From NCBI GenBank assembly GCA_037178625.1, contig CM074127.1, positions 186,001 to 250,000 on the forward strand: a stretch of DNA of 64,000 nt. The letters are read 5' to 3'. Under the pieces are notes generated by a model that had not been told where the DNA came from, searched no databases, and worked only from the letters and a program-made list of their open reading frames with translations. Both the position numbers and the translations under genes were made by a program. The DNA is from Skeletonema tropicum (Eukaryota > Bacillariophyta > Thalassiosirophyceae > Thalassiosirales > Thalassiosiraceae). Below, one piece after another: positions 20,713 through 30,181 of the stretch. Numbering within the stretch: position 1 is the first letter of the stretch; each line of letters begins with the position of its first letter.

Positions 20713-23700
20713 TCATTTCTTATTATCATTGTCCACCACTGACGCTTCAAATTCGGGAGGGGGTAAAGAAAATGCAGCTCTCAGGCCTCGGGACACCAGT
20801 CTCTCTGACAGTCTGGCAACTATTTCACCAGCTTTTTGTCTTACTCGAGGTTCTTGAGATAACTTTCGAACCAGTGGCGTAAACTTGCTTATTGTGCTCG
20901 CTGTTGCAGATGCAGCATTACCTCTTGATGTGGTTGTTGCCAAGGAAGAAGCCCCTCGTGTACCTAATAGGAGACCCAGTTTCATTGTTCTCTTCATCGA
21001 CTCGGTGGGCTCAGGAAGTGTCTCAGCCAGGTCTTCTCGTAAGCTGTCTAGAAACGAGGTGACAGGAGTTGGCACCTTGGAATCCTTTTCAGCACCGTCT
21101 TCTTTTTCACTGGTCACGTCTTTGTTATTTTGCAATGCATGCACAAGAGATTGTATTGCCTTGGCGGCAGATTTTTCATCACGGATTGACAGAGCTGTCG
21201 CCGCCTGTGTGAAATAGATCAAAGTATCACGCCCCAAGCTATCCGCTTCCTTCACAATTTGGTCGGCTATTTCATTCAAGAGCTCTTCTCCCTCACTCGA
21301 AATGGCATAGTCAATGAGCCTGTCAAGCACTGGAACCACATCAAAACCACTTGAATCCTTCGCCTCATCCAGTAGCGACTCTAACCTCGACCATCGAATA
21401 CTCCCATCCGATGTGAAGATAAGACGTCGCAGAGCCTCCCTCAATTCCTTCTGCGAATCATCCGTCAGTACACGATTGGCCACGTAGGGATATGCTTTCG
21501 AAATGATTCTTGATTTAGGGTCCACCTGTATCGCCAGTCCCTCCAAGACACCCAAGCACCTTATAATACTAATGTAGAAAGGAGGCAAGGAGAAGGGATA
21601 TGTATACATGATGTCGCCTAACTTGCCAACCACATTTTTGAAGTTCAGCTCGCTAATGTCCGAGTTTAGCACGTCGGGCAAGGCATCTTCTAATGCATTT
21701 TCGATAGGTTGCACATCGGTACCTTCCGGAATGAATCCCAAGTTTTGATATACCTTGACCAACGCCGACCAATCTCGATTGACGATGTGAACAACTGCCA
21801 AAAGGAACCCATTGCGTTGTTTGGCTGCTGCATAGGACATCATACCAAAGTCGAGGTAGCATAGTCTTCCATCCTTTGTGGCAAGAAGATCTGCGTCAGA
21901 ACATCAAAAGTGCAGCAGAGAATAAGTCAAGTGTGAGGAATCCAATTCAAGAAATAGTGTCAAAACTGGCAAGTGATCCACTGATAGTACTTACTGCCAG
22001 CATGTGGATCTGGGAACACAAATATAACACATGGAAATAGTTAGAATACTGCATAGTAGACTTCAAATTGCAAAGAGGCGTGTAAAGAAATTATCAGGGA
22101 GCCACTTACCAGCATGAAAGAAACCATTCTCCATAATCTGCCTCAACGAACACTGCACAAGCGTATCCACAAGCTTCTTCCTATCCAAATTATTCGCTTC
22201 CAAACTAGCACTATCCGTAAGTCGAAAGCCATCCACCCACTCCTGTCGTTTGAGAGAGAGACAGAGAGAGAGAGAGAGAAGTGAGGGGATTAAAGTACCA
22301 GGTGATAGAGAGAAGTGAGGAATACTTATAAGCATATACTTACCATCGTCAATACCTTCCGACTGGTAAGCTCCGAATAAATCTTGGGAACAAAGACGTC
22401 GGCAAGCGCCACATCTTGAGCATACAATTCCGAAAATCGGCGTGCATTGGAAGCTTCGGCAATATAATCAATTTCAGCATAGAGAAGATTGCCAAAGTCA
22501 TCCATGACACTTTGCAAATTGATATTCCGTCCCAGCAATTCAAAGATTTTATTGTACACTCCTCCCCACCATCGCAACACGTACAAATCCAATGCGACTA
22601 CCTCCTCTGTATTGGGACGTTGGATTTTCAACGCTACCAATTGTCCATTCTTCAATAAGCGTGCCTTGTACACTTGACCAATCGAAGCAGCCGCAATAGG
22701 TTCCGGTTCTACCAATTCAAACATATCCTCAAACTTTAAATTCAATTCCTCCTCGACTATCTGAAATGCCACCTCATTCCGAAATGTGGGGACATTATCC
22801 TGCAATTGTTGCAACTCATCTAAATACTCCGAGGGTAACAAGTCTGGTCGTGAGGCTAACGCCTGCCCAGCCTTAATAATGGCCGGTCCCAAATCGGCAA
22901 TAATGTTATTCAATTGTTTGGCCCGATTGCGACGATTTTGTTTCGATTTGCCAAGGATGGTATCGATGAGTACACCGGATACCCATGTGCCGAATGGTAA
23001 TGCGATTTGAACGTTTCGGACGAGCCATTTGGTGGGTTGACGAAAGAGGATTTTTTCGGCGGCGATTGGATCGTAGGGGACGAGTGGTTCGGCTACATTG
23101 AGGGATGGTAATTCGGTTGCTTTGGATATTGCTGAAGATGAATAAGAAGAACCTGATTTCATAGATTCCGCTCTCTCCTTCTCCTCATACACCCACCGTC
23201 CACCTGGCAACAAACTATTCTCATCTACCACATTATCCACACTATCAAAGGTATCGGCCATTCTCATTTTGTACATGTCTACCAATTCTTCTTCGAGTGT
23301 GCCGTACCCTCCGAAGCGCATGGAGTAGGATCCCATGGGTACCACTGTGTCTATCATGTTGTTATTGTTGTCTATCACATCATTGTTATTGTTGCTCGTA
23401 GTATTGCTAGTGTTGATCACAGTATTTGAAGCCTTACGAGCCTCCTCAATCTCCAACCGCTGTGAAGGAGATATTTGAGCCATTTCCAATAATCGTTGCG
23501 CCTTGAGTAATCGTTTGGCGGATCTGCTACGTGAATAATCTGTTTTAGTTTTGGTCGGTGGCTGCTGCTGCTGCTCGACAGTCACCACATTGCTGTCAAT
23601 TAAAGCGGTAGAGGAGTCATTGTCAGTTGTATTTGTGTATTGTAACCGCGATACCGATGTTTGTCGATAGTGGCCGTGGATTCGCGAAGGTCGAGGTGTA

Positions 23701-23804
23701 AGAAATGCATCGGTGCAGGGGGTCGTAGCTGCAGCCAGAGCAATCGCTATGGCCAAGATGTGGCTCGTCGACGACCACCGCTTTTTTGTCGAGCAGCACA
23801 GCAT
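20713..23804 (-). CDS. ABC1/UbiB (ADCK-type) atypical kinase, probably plastid, with 15-nt micro-exon
   Basis: Exons, in transcript order: 23804-22344, 22242-22110, 22009-21995 and 21890-20713. They join in frame to 928 residues; the introns are 101, 100 and 104 bp, all GT-AG. Hallmarks of ABC1 kinases are all present: KAGQ (from IIKAGQALASR), the Ala-rich loop AAASIGQVY in place of a P-loop, ALKIQRP with the catalytic lysine, EIDYIAEASN (ExD motif), LTMEWVDGFRLTD, DPHAGN, and YLDFGMM. The canonical DPHPGN has Ala for Pro. The family supports quinone biosynthesis and plastid or mitochondrial lipid homeostasis. The start at 23804 (MLCCSTKKRW) is preferred because it gives a signal peptide ending TDA|FLTPR, the Ala-Phe junction of diatom plastid pre-sequences. 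ATGs at 23834 and 23897 are alternatives. Intron 1 carries a GA microsatellite near 22257-22280. Confidence 0.92.
21995..22009 (-). other. 15-nt micro-exon encoding the DPHAGN metal-binding motif
   Basis: On the minus strand the exon reads ATCCACATGCTGGCA, bounded by CAG| upstream and |GTAAGT downstream. It is entered and left in the same phase. Joined to the flanking exons it yields GFFHADPHAGNLLATKDG, exactly the ABC1 consensus. Skipping it would leave the frame open but delete five residues from the metal-binding motif. Confidence 0.9.
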
Positions 23805-23997
23805 GCTGATATTGTCCGTGTAACTATCCGTCATTGTAATTGCAGTATGATTGTGGCTGTGGACGTCCCATCCATCAACATTTGTTGCCATTGCCATCGC
23901 ACTCGGCAGAATGAAAGCAGATGGAAGTTGAAAGTTGAAAAGCAAGTTCAAAGACGAAGATCCAATACCGGATGGAATCTTCTTCTCCACGAACTAA

Positions 23998-24152
23998 TAC
24001 CCCGGGGGGTCTAAAAATTTTGGCTAGTCTTCTCTAGAGGGGGGTCTGACTTTCGGAATAGTGACATACTAATTCCCTTGTTATTGCTAGTAGAAACCGG
24101 GAGGGGGGTCTGAGATTTTTGCTGGCTGTATTTGGAGGGGGGTCTAAGCCGA
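23998..24152. repeat. Dispersed repeat, copy 2
   Basis: Related to 2452-2606 (same succession of words around AAAAATTTTGGCTAG and GAAACCGGGAGG). This copy has longer G runs (several GGGGGGTCT). It lies upstream of the ABC1 kinase gene start and upstream of the PSMD9 gene. Function and class are unknown. Confidence 0.65.
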
Positions 24153-24527
24153 GTTGGGGGGTAAAGTTCGCGGAGGTTCACTTGTAGGTATGTACTGTTG
24201 ACCCCTACACAACTGTACAATATCTCAATTAAAAAGCTCTCATTCATACCCCTACAATAATAAAGATAGAAGTGTACCTATCTGTAGAGATGGTTTTTGA
24301 GTTTTGAGAATGTCGAGCTCGAGCACGCTGTTCTTTGCTTATTGTCTCGGGGTGAATTTTGTGGATCAAAGATACTTAAAATCGAAAATCGAAACTCATC
24401 GAAGTGTTCATTCATCTTCATCGAGTGCAATGCCATCGATAAAAGCTCTCTATTTGGACCAACAACTATAACATCCATCCCATACCATAGCCTATACTCT
24501 AAATGCAAAACAACCAATAATATCAAC
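24153..24527. other. 5' flank of the PSMD9-like gene
   Basis: The reading frame continues upstream of the chosen ATG without any in-frame ATG, so this is treated as leader and promoter. No other gene is seen. Confidence 0.5.
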
Positions 24528-25598
24528 ATGTCTCCAGCAGCAGCAGCAGCAGCAGCAGCGCCGTCATCAGATCTGCTCACCATGAAACGCAAAGAGCTCC
24601 TCTCCCTCTCCAACCAAAAACACTCCCTCGAACTCGAAGTAAACGCCATTATTTCCGAACTCACCGCTCCAGTCACAATCACGAATGACACCAACACAAC
24701 CACCACTGCACCACCCATGGGAATCGACACACCACTAGTCGACAGTGAAGGATATCCACGATCCGATATTGATATTTATCGTGCACGATCGTTACGGAAG
24801 CGGTTTCATGAAATCAAGACGGATTATAAGGTGTTGGAGGGGCGGATTGAACGGGGCTTGTTGGAGTTGAATGCGTTGAGAGATGATGCTGACAATGGTG
24901 GTGGTAGTAGTGGTGGTGAAGCAGCAGTAAAATCATTGAGTAAGGATAATAAAGTCACTGAGGCACAAGAAATGCAAGCACGTCGAGCACCCAAACCCAA
25001 ACCAAAGTTCGACCCCGTGACTGGGAAATGGGTTGTTAAAAGTTGGGATGGAAGTGTGGCTGGTGTCGAGAATGGAGAGGTGCGCAAATTTGAGGATTTG
25101 AATCATTCTTCGGAGGGGGCTTTGGCGAGTATTGCTGGAACAGTTGGTGGGAGTGCTGTTACTGCTCCGCAGCAGCAATCAAGTTCTCAGCAGAGACCAG
25201 CTTCTTCTTCTACAGCAATTACAGAACAGACTTCATTATCAACTACATTATCAACTACGCAACAAACAATCGCGCTGACACCGTTTGCAATAATTGATCA
25301 AGTATTTGCAAATTCACCATCGCAAGAGGCAGGTATCCAAGAAGGAGATTTACTCTTACGTTTTGGAACAGTCACATCGGATAATCATGGTGATTTTAAC
25401 TCCATCAAACGAGCCATAGTGACAGAACTATCTTTAGCGGCTGCCAATGAATGTAGTATATCTGTTGCAGTGAGAAGAACAACTGCAATGCTGGGAGGAG
25501 TGGCTGAAATGATTCGGACGGAGACGTTTGATTTGACACCGAGAGAATGGGCAGGAAAAGGGCTACTTGGCTGCCATTTACAGGAATACAAAGAATAA
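24528..25598 (+). CDS. PSMD9: 26S proteasome assembly chaperone PSMD9/Nas2, PDZ protein
   Basis: A 356-residue single-exon gene starting at the ATG of MSPAAAA; the Ala run is encoded by a short GCA microsatellite (24536-24558). Nas2/PSMD9 helps assemble the base of the proteasome regulatory particle by binding the Rpt5 C-terminus with its PDZ domain. The N-terminal part contains the family signature PLVDSEGYPRSDIDIYRAR (about residues 68-86) followed by a helical segment. The C-terminal part is a PDZ domain (about 250-330), with FAIIDQVFANSPSQEAGIQ and EGDLLLRFG. Family members are usually near 220 residues; the extra length is a low-complexity linker rich in Ser, Thr and Gln. The frame is open further upstream but without an ATG. 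Confidence 0.9.
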   Translation: MSPAAAAAAAAPSSDLLTMKRKELLSLSNQKHSLELEVNAIISELTAPVTITNDTNTTTTAPPMGIDTPLVDSEGYPRSDIDIYRARSLRKRFHEIKTDYKVLEGRIERGLLELNALRDDADNGGGSSGGEAAVKSLSKDNKVTEAQEMQARRAPKPKPKFDPVTGKWVVKSWDGSVAGVENGEVRKFEDLNHSSEGALASIAGTVGGSAVTAPQQQSSSQQRPASSSTAITEQTSLSTTLSTTQQTIALTPFAIIDQVFANSPSQEAGIQEGDLLLRFGTVTSDNHGDFNSIKRAIVTELSLAAANECSISVAVRRTTAMLGGVAEMIRTETFDLTPREWAGKGLLGCHLQEYKE

Positions 25599-26115
25599 TA
25601 TAACTTGGAAATATAACTTGGAAATACTCACACACATGCGTTTCTCTGTGCGGTATAGTTCTATTAGTGGTTATTATTGTAGCAAGTCTATAGTAGTGTG
25701 GGTGTGTAGCAATAAGATCAGCATTTCGGATAGCGATGATGAAAGTGCTGAACTTCAATAATTATATTTTCGCATGTGTGTGTGTTTGTGTGCTTGGTAA
25801 TAGCGAGTGATTTGATGTGGTTCTTACGTGTGTATGTAAAGGGCGGAAGATATGTACAAGCGATGAGCTTCTTCCAAACGGAGAGAACGTGAAATTGTGT
25901 ATTGTTCTAGATATTTCATTTCCAATCCGGCCTTTACTCTGACTTCTATTTATGGTGGAGATACACATCATGTCAGAAGGTGATGTGCACTGGACAGATA
26001 ACAGGGGATCAGTCTTTCTATGACGTGGCGTTGACAGAGCACCCCTTATCATTGATTCTTCTCTAGAGGCAGTAGCTTTTGTACATGGGTAGTAGCATTC
26101 TAGGTAGATGACATC
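25599..26115. other. Intergenic between convergent genes
   Basis: 3' flanks of the PSMD9-like gene and the small minus-strand gene. A TG-rich stretch lies near 25774-25795. No gene recognised. Confidence 0.5.
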
Positions 26116-26801
26116 TCATTGAATTAGAATGTCTTTGAAACGACCGGCTGCTCGTTTGATAGAACGAAGAGGGCCCTTGCGCATGTGCGACTTCACTGCT
26201 GCAGCAGACGCTGCGTCTAAGGTAGTCTCAGTGACTGACATACTTGGCCAATCGTCGGTTGGTGAACTGAATGAGTACGAATTATCGTAGTCACTGCAAG
26301 AACGAAGAAATAAAAGGATGATCAGAATCAGCGCGTCGTAATAAAGTTGTTTCATGTCGATGCATAACATAACATATGCACCACTTACTCATCGTAGACA
26401 GGAGGCTTCGTCGTAGGATCTACCTCACTGTACCAGCTTCCCAATGCGTGAAGGGGAATGTCTTTAGTGGTGGGCATCGCTGGCATGTTGAGACTAATCG
26501 CAGGCACCGACCAAACGTTCAGCCTTGTAGTGCTCTTGATACCATCTTTGCTCCCTTGCTGCTGCGACTTCGAAAAGGCAACCTTGGGAAGATAGGCTGA
26601 TCCAAGTTTCCTCGTCAAGCTAGACGCAGCTGATGCAAGGACCATGGTGTCATGGGCTGAAATGTGGTATTGATTAGCAAAGGCTCGGACGTGCTCGATG
26701 CATAGCAAAAAGACGGTCATGAAGATTGCCGTCATTGCGGTTGCGCGGCTTTGAATAGTCCGAGCATGATGCTGGAGTAGTTGCTGTCTTTGGTTGATCA
26801 T
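26116..26801 (-). CDS. Small predicted secreted or plastid protein, unknown function
   Basis: Two exons, 26801-26389 and 26293-26116, with a 95-bp GT-AG intron, join in frame to 196 residues. I do not recognise the family. A hydrophobic segment MTAIFMTVFLLCIEHVRAF lies near residue 23, followed by an Ala-Phe junction (VRAF|ANQ) that resembles a diatom plastid pre-sequence. The start could be the first ATG or the internal one at MTAIF. The mature part has a Ser/Asp-rich middle (DDDYDNSYSFSSPTDDW) and a basic tail (KSHMRKGPLRSIKRAAGRFK). The splice phase match (GA|T) and continued open frame support this as a real gene. It is divergently oriented to the kinesin gene. Confidence 0.7.
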
Positions 26802-27664
26802 TGTATAAATTTGAATATATCTATTGAAGATTTATGTCGTTGAAACAAGTTTTATGAAATGTAGCGATTGAATTCTACTGTTTCCGTTGCAATTTTTGAA
26901 GCCACTTTCTGATTGGCTTGGACAAGTCACATTCAAGTGAGAGTATTGTATCAGCCCCAAAAAGAGTTGCTCCTATCAGAATTTTGTAAGCGTGATTGGT
27001 GGCCCTGATACACGATCACGTCAGTTGTGCGTACACGTCTATGTGTTCTGCCACCTTGAAGCCAGCTAGCCGTTACTAGGTACTGCTAGTGTTGTTCTTT
27101 CAATCATTGTTGACACCAGCTTGTTCTGGTGACACCTTTGGCATCAAGTTTTGTTTGCGTGGCGCTCGAATAATGGGAGTCCACAGAAGGAAACATCGGC
27201 ATGAAGTTCGTTGGTGCTGAGTTCGGGCGCGCTCCGGCGCGCGACCAGTGGCTGTGATTTGGCTGTGTGATTGAGCCAAGCTCCCACGATTCTTTTCTTG
27301 TTTACAATACCAGTAATTCGTAGTGTACCGTAGCACAGAAATAACCTAAAGCCCCCCCCCACACAAATCCCTTGCCTTGCTTTCCTCTTGAGTTGCAGTT
27401 CTTGTTCGTTGCCTTCTTGAACTTCCGTAGTTTGAGGTTTAGAATGTAATATAGGTGCAACAACGCGCAAGAGACTGGGCCGCCTGATAATTCGCGAAGA
27501 AACTGGGCTGCAGCCACGTCCGATATTCGATTGGCTGTGTTTGTGGTTTGGTGGCGCGATACGGTACTTTTGATCTTGCTTTTGGGGTGCCGCGGGAGTA
27601 AAATTTTAAATCCCGCCCCGTGAGTGATGTCATTATCTTTCATAATACTAGTAGAAAGATTAGA
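26802..27664. other. Divergent promoter region
   Basis: 863 bp between two divergent genes. A C run (nine C) lies at about 27352-27360. Minus-strand frames at 27100-27643 are short, overlapping and without motifs, so they are not called. Confidence 0.5.
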
Positions 27665-30104
27665 ATGACATCAGACACAACAGACACAGCATCGGACTCG
27701 GCTATCGATGTTTACCTCCGCATTCGACCTTCAAAGAACCCATCTACTTACTTTGAGCGAGATGAAATTGACGATAACAAAATTCGTTTCAAATTACCTG
27801 TCGATCAAACGACTGTCAACAATACGAGAAGTCACTACGGCTATGAGTTCAACGGCGTACTCGACGAAAGGTGAGTTAGAAAAGATCGTACAGTTGTACC
27901 GAAGCAGGTCCCTTTAGATATCTAAACGTACTTTATCTGTTATATTATTATTATGTAGATATCTAATCTGATTAACTTTGTATTTATTCGACGAAAGGGC
28001 AACTCAAAAGGATGTCTTTCAGGAGGTTGGCATTCCTGCTACGAAGAATGTTCTTGATGGATACAACTCGACGATATTTGCTTACGGGCAAACGGGCTCA
28101 GGTAAAACGTTCACAATTACAGGCGGTCCAGCCCGCTACGAGGATCGAGGGATTATTCCCAGAGTCATCTCGACCCTGTTCCGAACGATGAACGATGAAA
28201 CGCAAAGCGGTGCCTCGTATTCTTGCTACGTTTCGTATTTGGAGATTTACAATTCCAGTGGATACGACTTGCTCGTGAAGGATCAAAGTACTAATGCTAC
28301 TGTAGACGAGCGGCTCCCCAAGGTAACAATGCTCGAGGATGAGTTTGGCGCATTTCACTTCAAGGGGCTTTCGATGCACCAAGTATCAAGTGAGGAGGAG
28401 GCGCTTGATCTGCTATTTGTAGGAGATACCAATAGGGCTATTGCCGCTACAGAAATGAATCAGAACTCTACTCGTAGTCATTGCATATTCACGATCATGC
28501 TTGAAAAGAGGCAGTTGGGGTCTGACACGGTAACGAGGAGTAAACTGAACATTGTAGACTTGGCTGGAAGTGAGAGAGTGAGTCGGACAAATTCCGCAGG
28601 TCAAATTCTCAAAGAGGCCAAGTACATCAATTCTTCGTTGTTCTTTCTCGAGATGGTAATTGTTGCTTTGTACGAGAAGGAAAAGAAGGGCAAGAACGTC
28701 CACGTTCCGTATCGAAATTCAATGATGACATCGGTCTTACGTGATAGCTTGGGCGGAAATTGCAAGACAATCATGATAGCAACCATCTCTCCAGAGTCTC
28801 AACATACGGACGAGTCAATCTCTACGTGTAATTTCGCGCAACGCGTCAAGTGTGTCAAGAATAAGGCAAGTGTAAACGAAGAGATTGAACCAGAACTCGT
28901 GATCCAGCGACTCAAGACTGAGGTCCGAAGACTGAAAGAGGAGGTGGAGTTCCTAAACGGCAAGAATGATGACCATGATGATGGGGAGTGCAGCAATGAG
29001 TTGTCAGAAGAAGATATTGACGAGTTGACAAAGTCTGTCGAGGCATACGTGCAAAACCGCAACGAACATAGTCATCTTGACTTTTGTGGACGCATCACAG
29101 TCCCCAAGATACATGCGGTTTGTTCAATATTCAAAGACAAGCTACTCAAAACTCGACGAAATGAATGCTCTACCAACGATACTACACTGAATACTGACCA
29201 TGCGCTCCCTGCACCAAACATTGGCGAAAGTGACGACGTGAATGAGGCCGATCAGAAAAACGCAGCTCTAGCTCTAGCCCCAGCTCTAGCTCCAACTCTA
29301 GCTCCAGCTCCAGCTTCAGTACTTGCTAGCAACGATGCTGAGAATGACTCTCCAAACCACAACAAGCTACCGAAGCCAAAGTCAAAGCCAAAGCACCGGG
29401 CCGAAGTGTGTGGCGTACCACTGTGCAAAGACAATCAAATCCTAGACGATCCAGCGAATGCATTTGCTTGGTTTAAGGAACGATATCCTGGTTTGGCTGC
29501 GATTGAAGCGAGTAAGAATGAGCTAAAAGCATTGTATAATGAGGCAAAGAGAGCTGGAGCAAAGATAGAAAAGATCAAGAAGAAAATAAGCTACCACGAG
29601 AGTATGACCGACGAAGGATCAGACCCGTCACAGGCACAGTTTCACAGTCATGTGGCGGAGGTAGAAAGAAGAGAGCACAAGAATGTTCTCGGCAAACTTC
29701 GTGAACTGAAAGCTGCAATTGAAAACATTCAGAGCGTGATCGAGGCTGCAAGACTCAAAATGCAAAAGGACTTTGATACATGGTTCACTGCTTCACAACA
29801 ACTAAGCCCAGATCAAACCGACTCCTCCCACGAAGAAGAAGATCCCAAGAAACAAAAGCTGCCAATGTCGAGCAATGCCAAACCTACCATGCAGCAGAGA
29901 CTGCTGCCGAGCACTACTATAACTAAGTCTCCTCCATCTCCACAGCAGGATATTCGGCCACCTCACAATAAAGACAAGAGCTCACCTGAATTCAAGCTGC
30001 CTCCAGGAATAAAGCTCACAGGTAACAAGGAAGCTGATGATGACATCATTGCATTCTTCAAGGCGAAAGAGTTACTGCTGTCGAGAGCGTCTATACGTGC
30101 GTAG
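27665..30104 (+). CDS. Kinesin-9 family motor (KIF6/KIF9-like)
   Basis: Exons 27665-27870 and 27998-30104 join in frame (GAA-AG|G GCA gives the conserved DERATQ) to 770 residues. The motor domain fills residues about 12-355: P-loop GQTGSGKT (about 100), switch I NQNSTRSHCIF (about 222), switch II VDLAGSERV (about 254). Family-9 traits include LLFVGDTNRAIAATEMNQ, EAKYINSSLFFLEMVIVAL and PYRNSMMTSVLRDSLGGNC. A short coiled coil follows the motor; then comes an Ala/Pro/Leu repeat (ALAPALAPTLAPAPA) and a C-terminal helical domain typical of KIF6/KIF9 (AFAWFKERYPG, then coiled coil about 560-680). Kinesin-9 proteins are tied to motile cilia and flagella, so in a diatom a role in male gametes is inferred. 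The 127-bp intron is bounded by an 11-nt direct repeat. Confidence 0.93.
27860..28000. repeat. 11-nt direct repeat at both ends of the kinesin intron
   Basis: TCGACGAAAGG spans the exon1/intron junction (27861-27871) and recurs at the intron/exon2 junction (27989-27999). Each copy contains the AAAG|G junction, so splicing at either produces the same codons. AGATATCTAA also occurs twice inside the intron. Confidence 0.8.
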
Positions 30105-30181
30105 GCAACTGCGAACTCTTTCTCTCTTGTATATAATGCTTAAATTTGCTCTTTATAATGTATATTTTCATTTGTCCTCTA

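Noticed and set aside
27978..27997. A separate kinesin start near 27978
   Set aside because: These bases lie at the end of an intron; splicing to the upstream exon restores the conserved motor N-terminus (VYLRIRPS to DERATQ).
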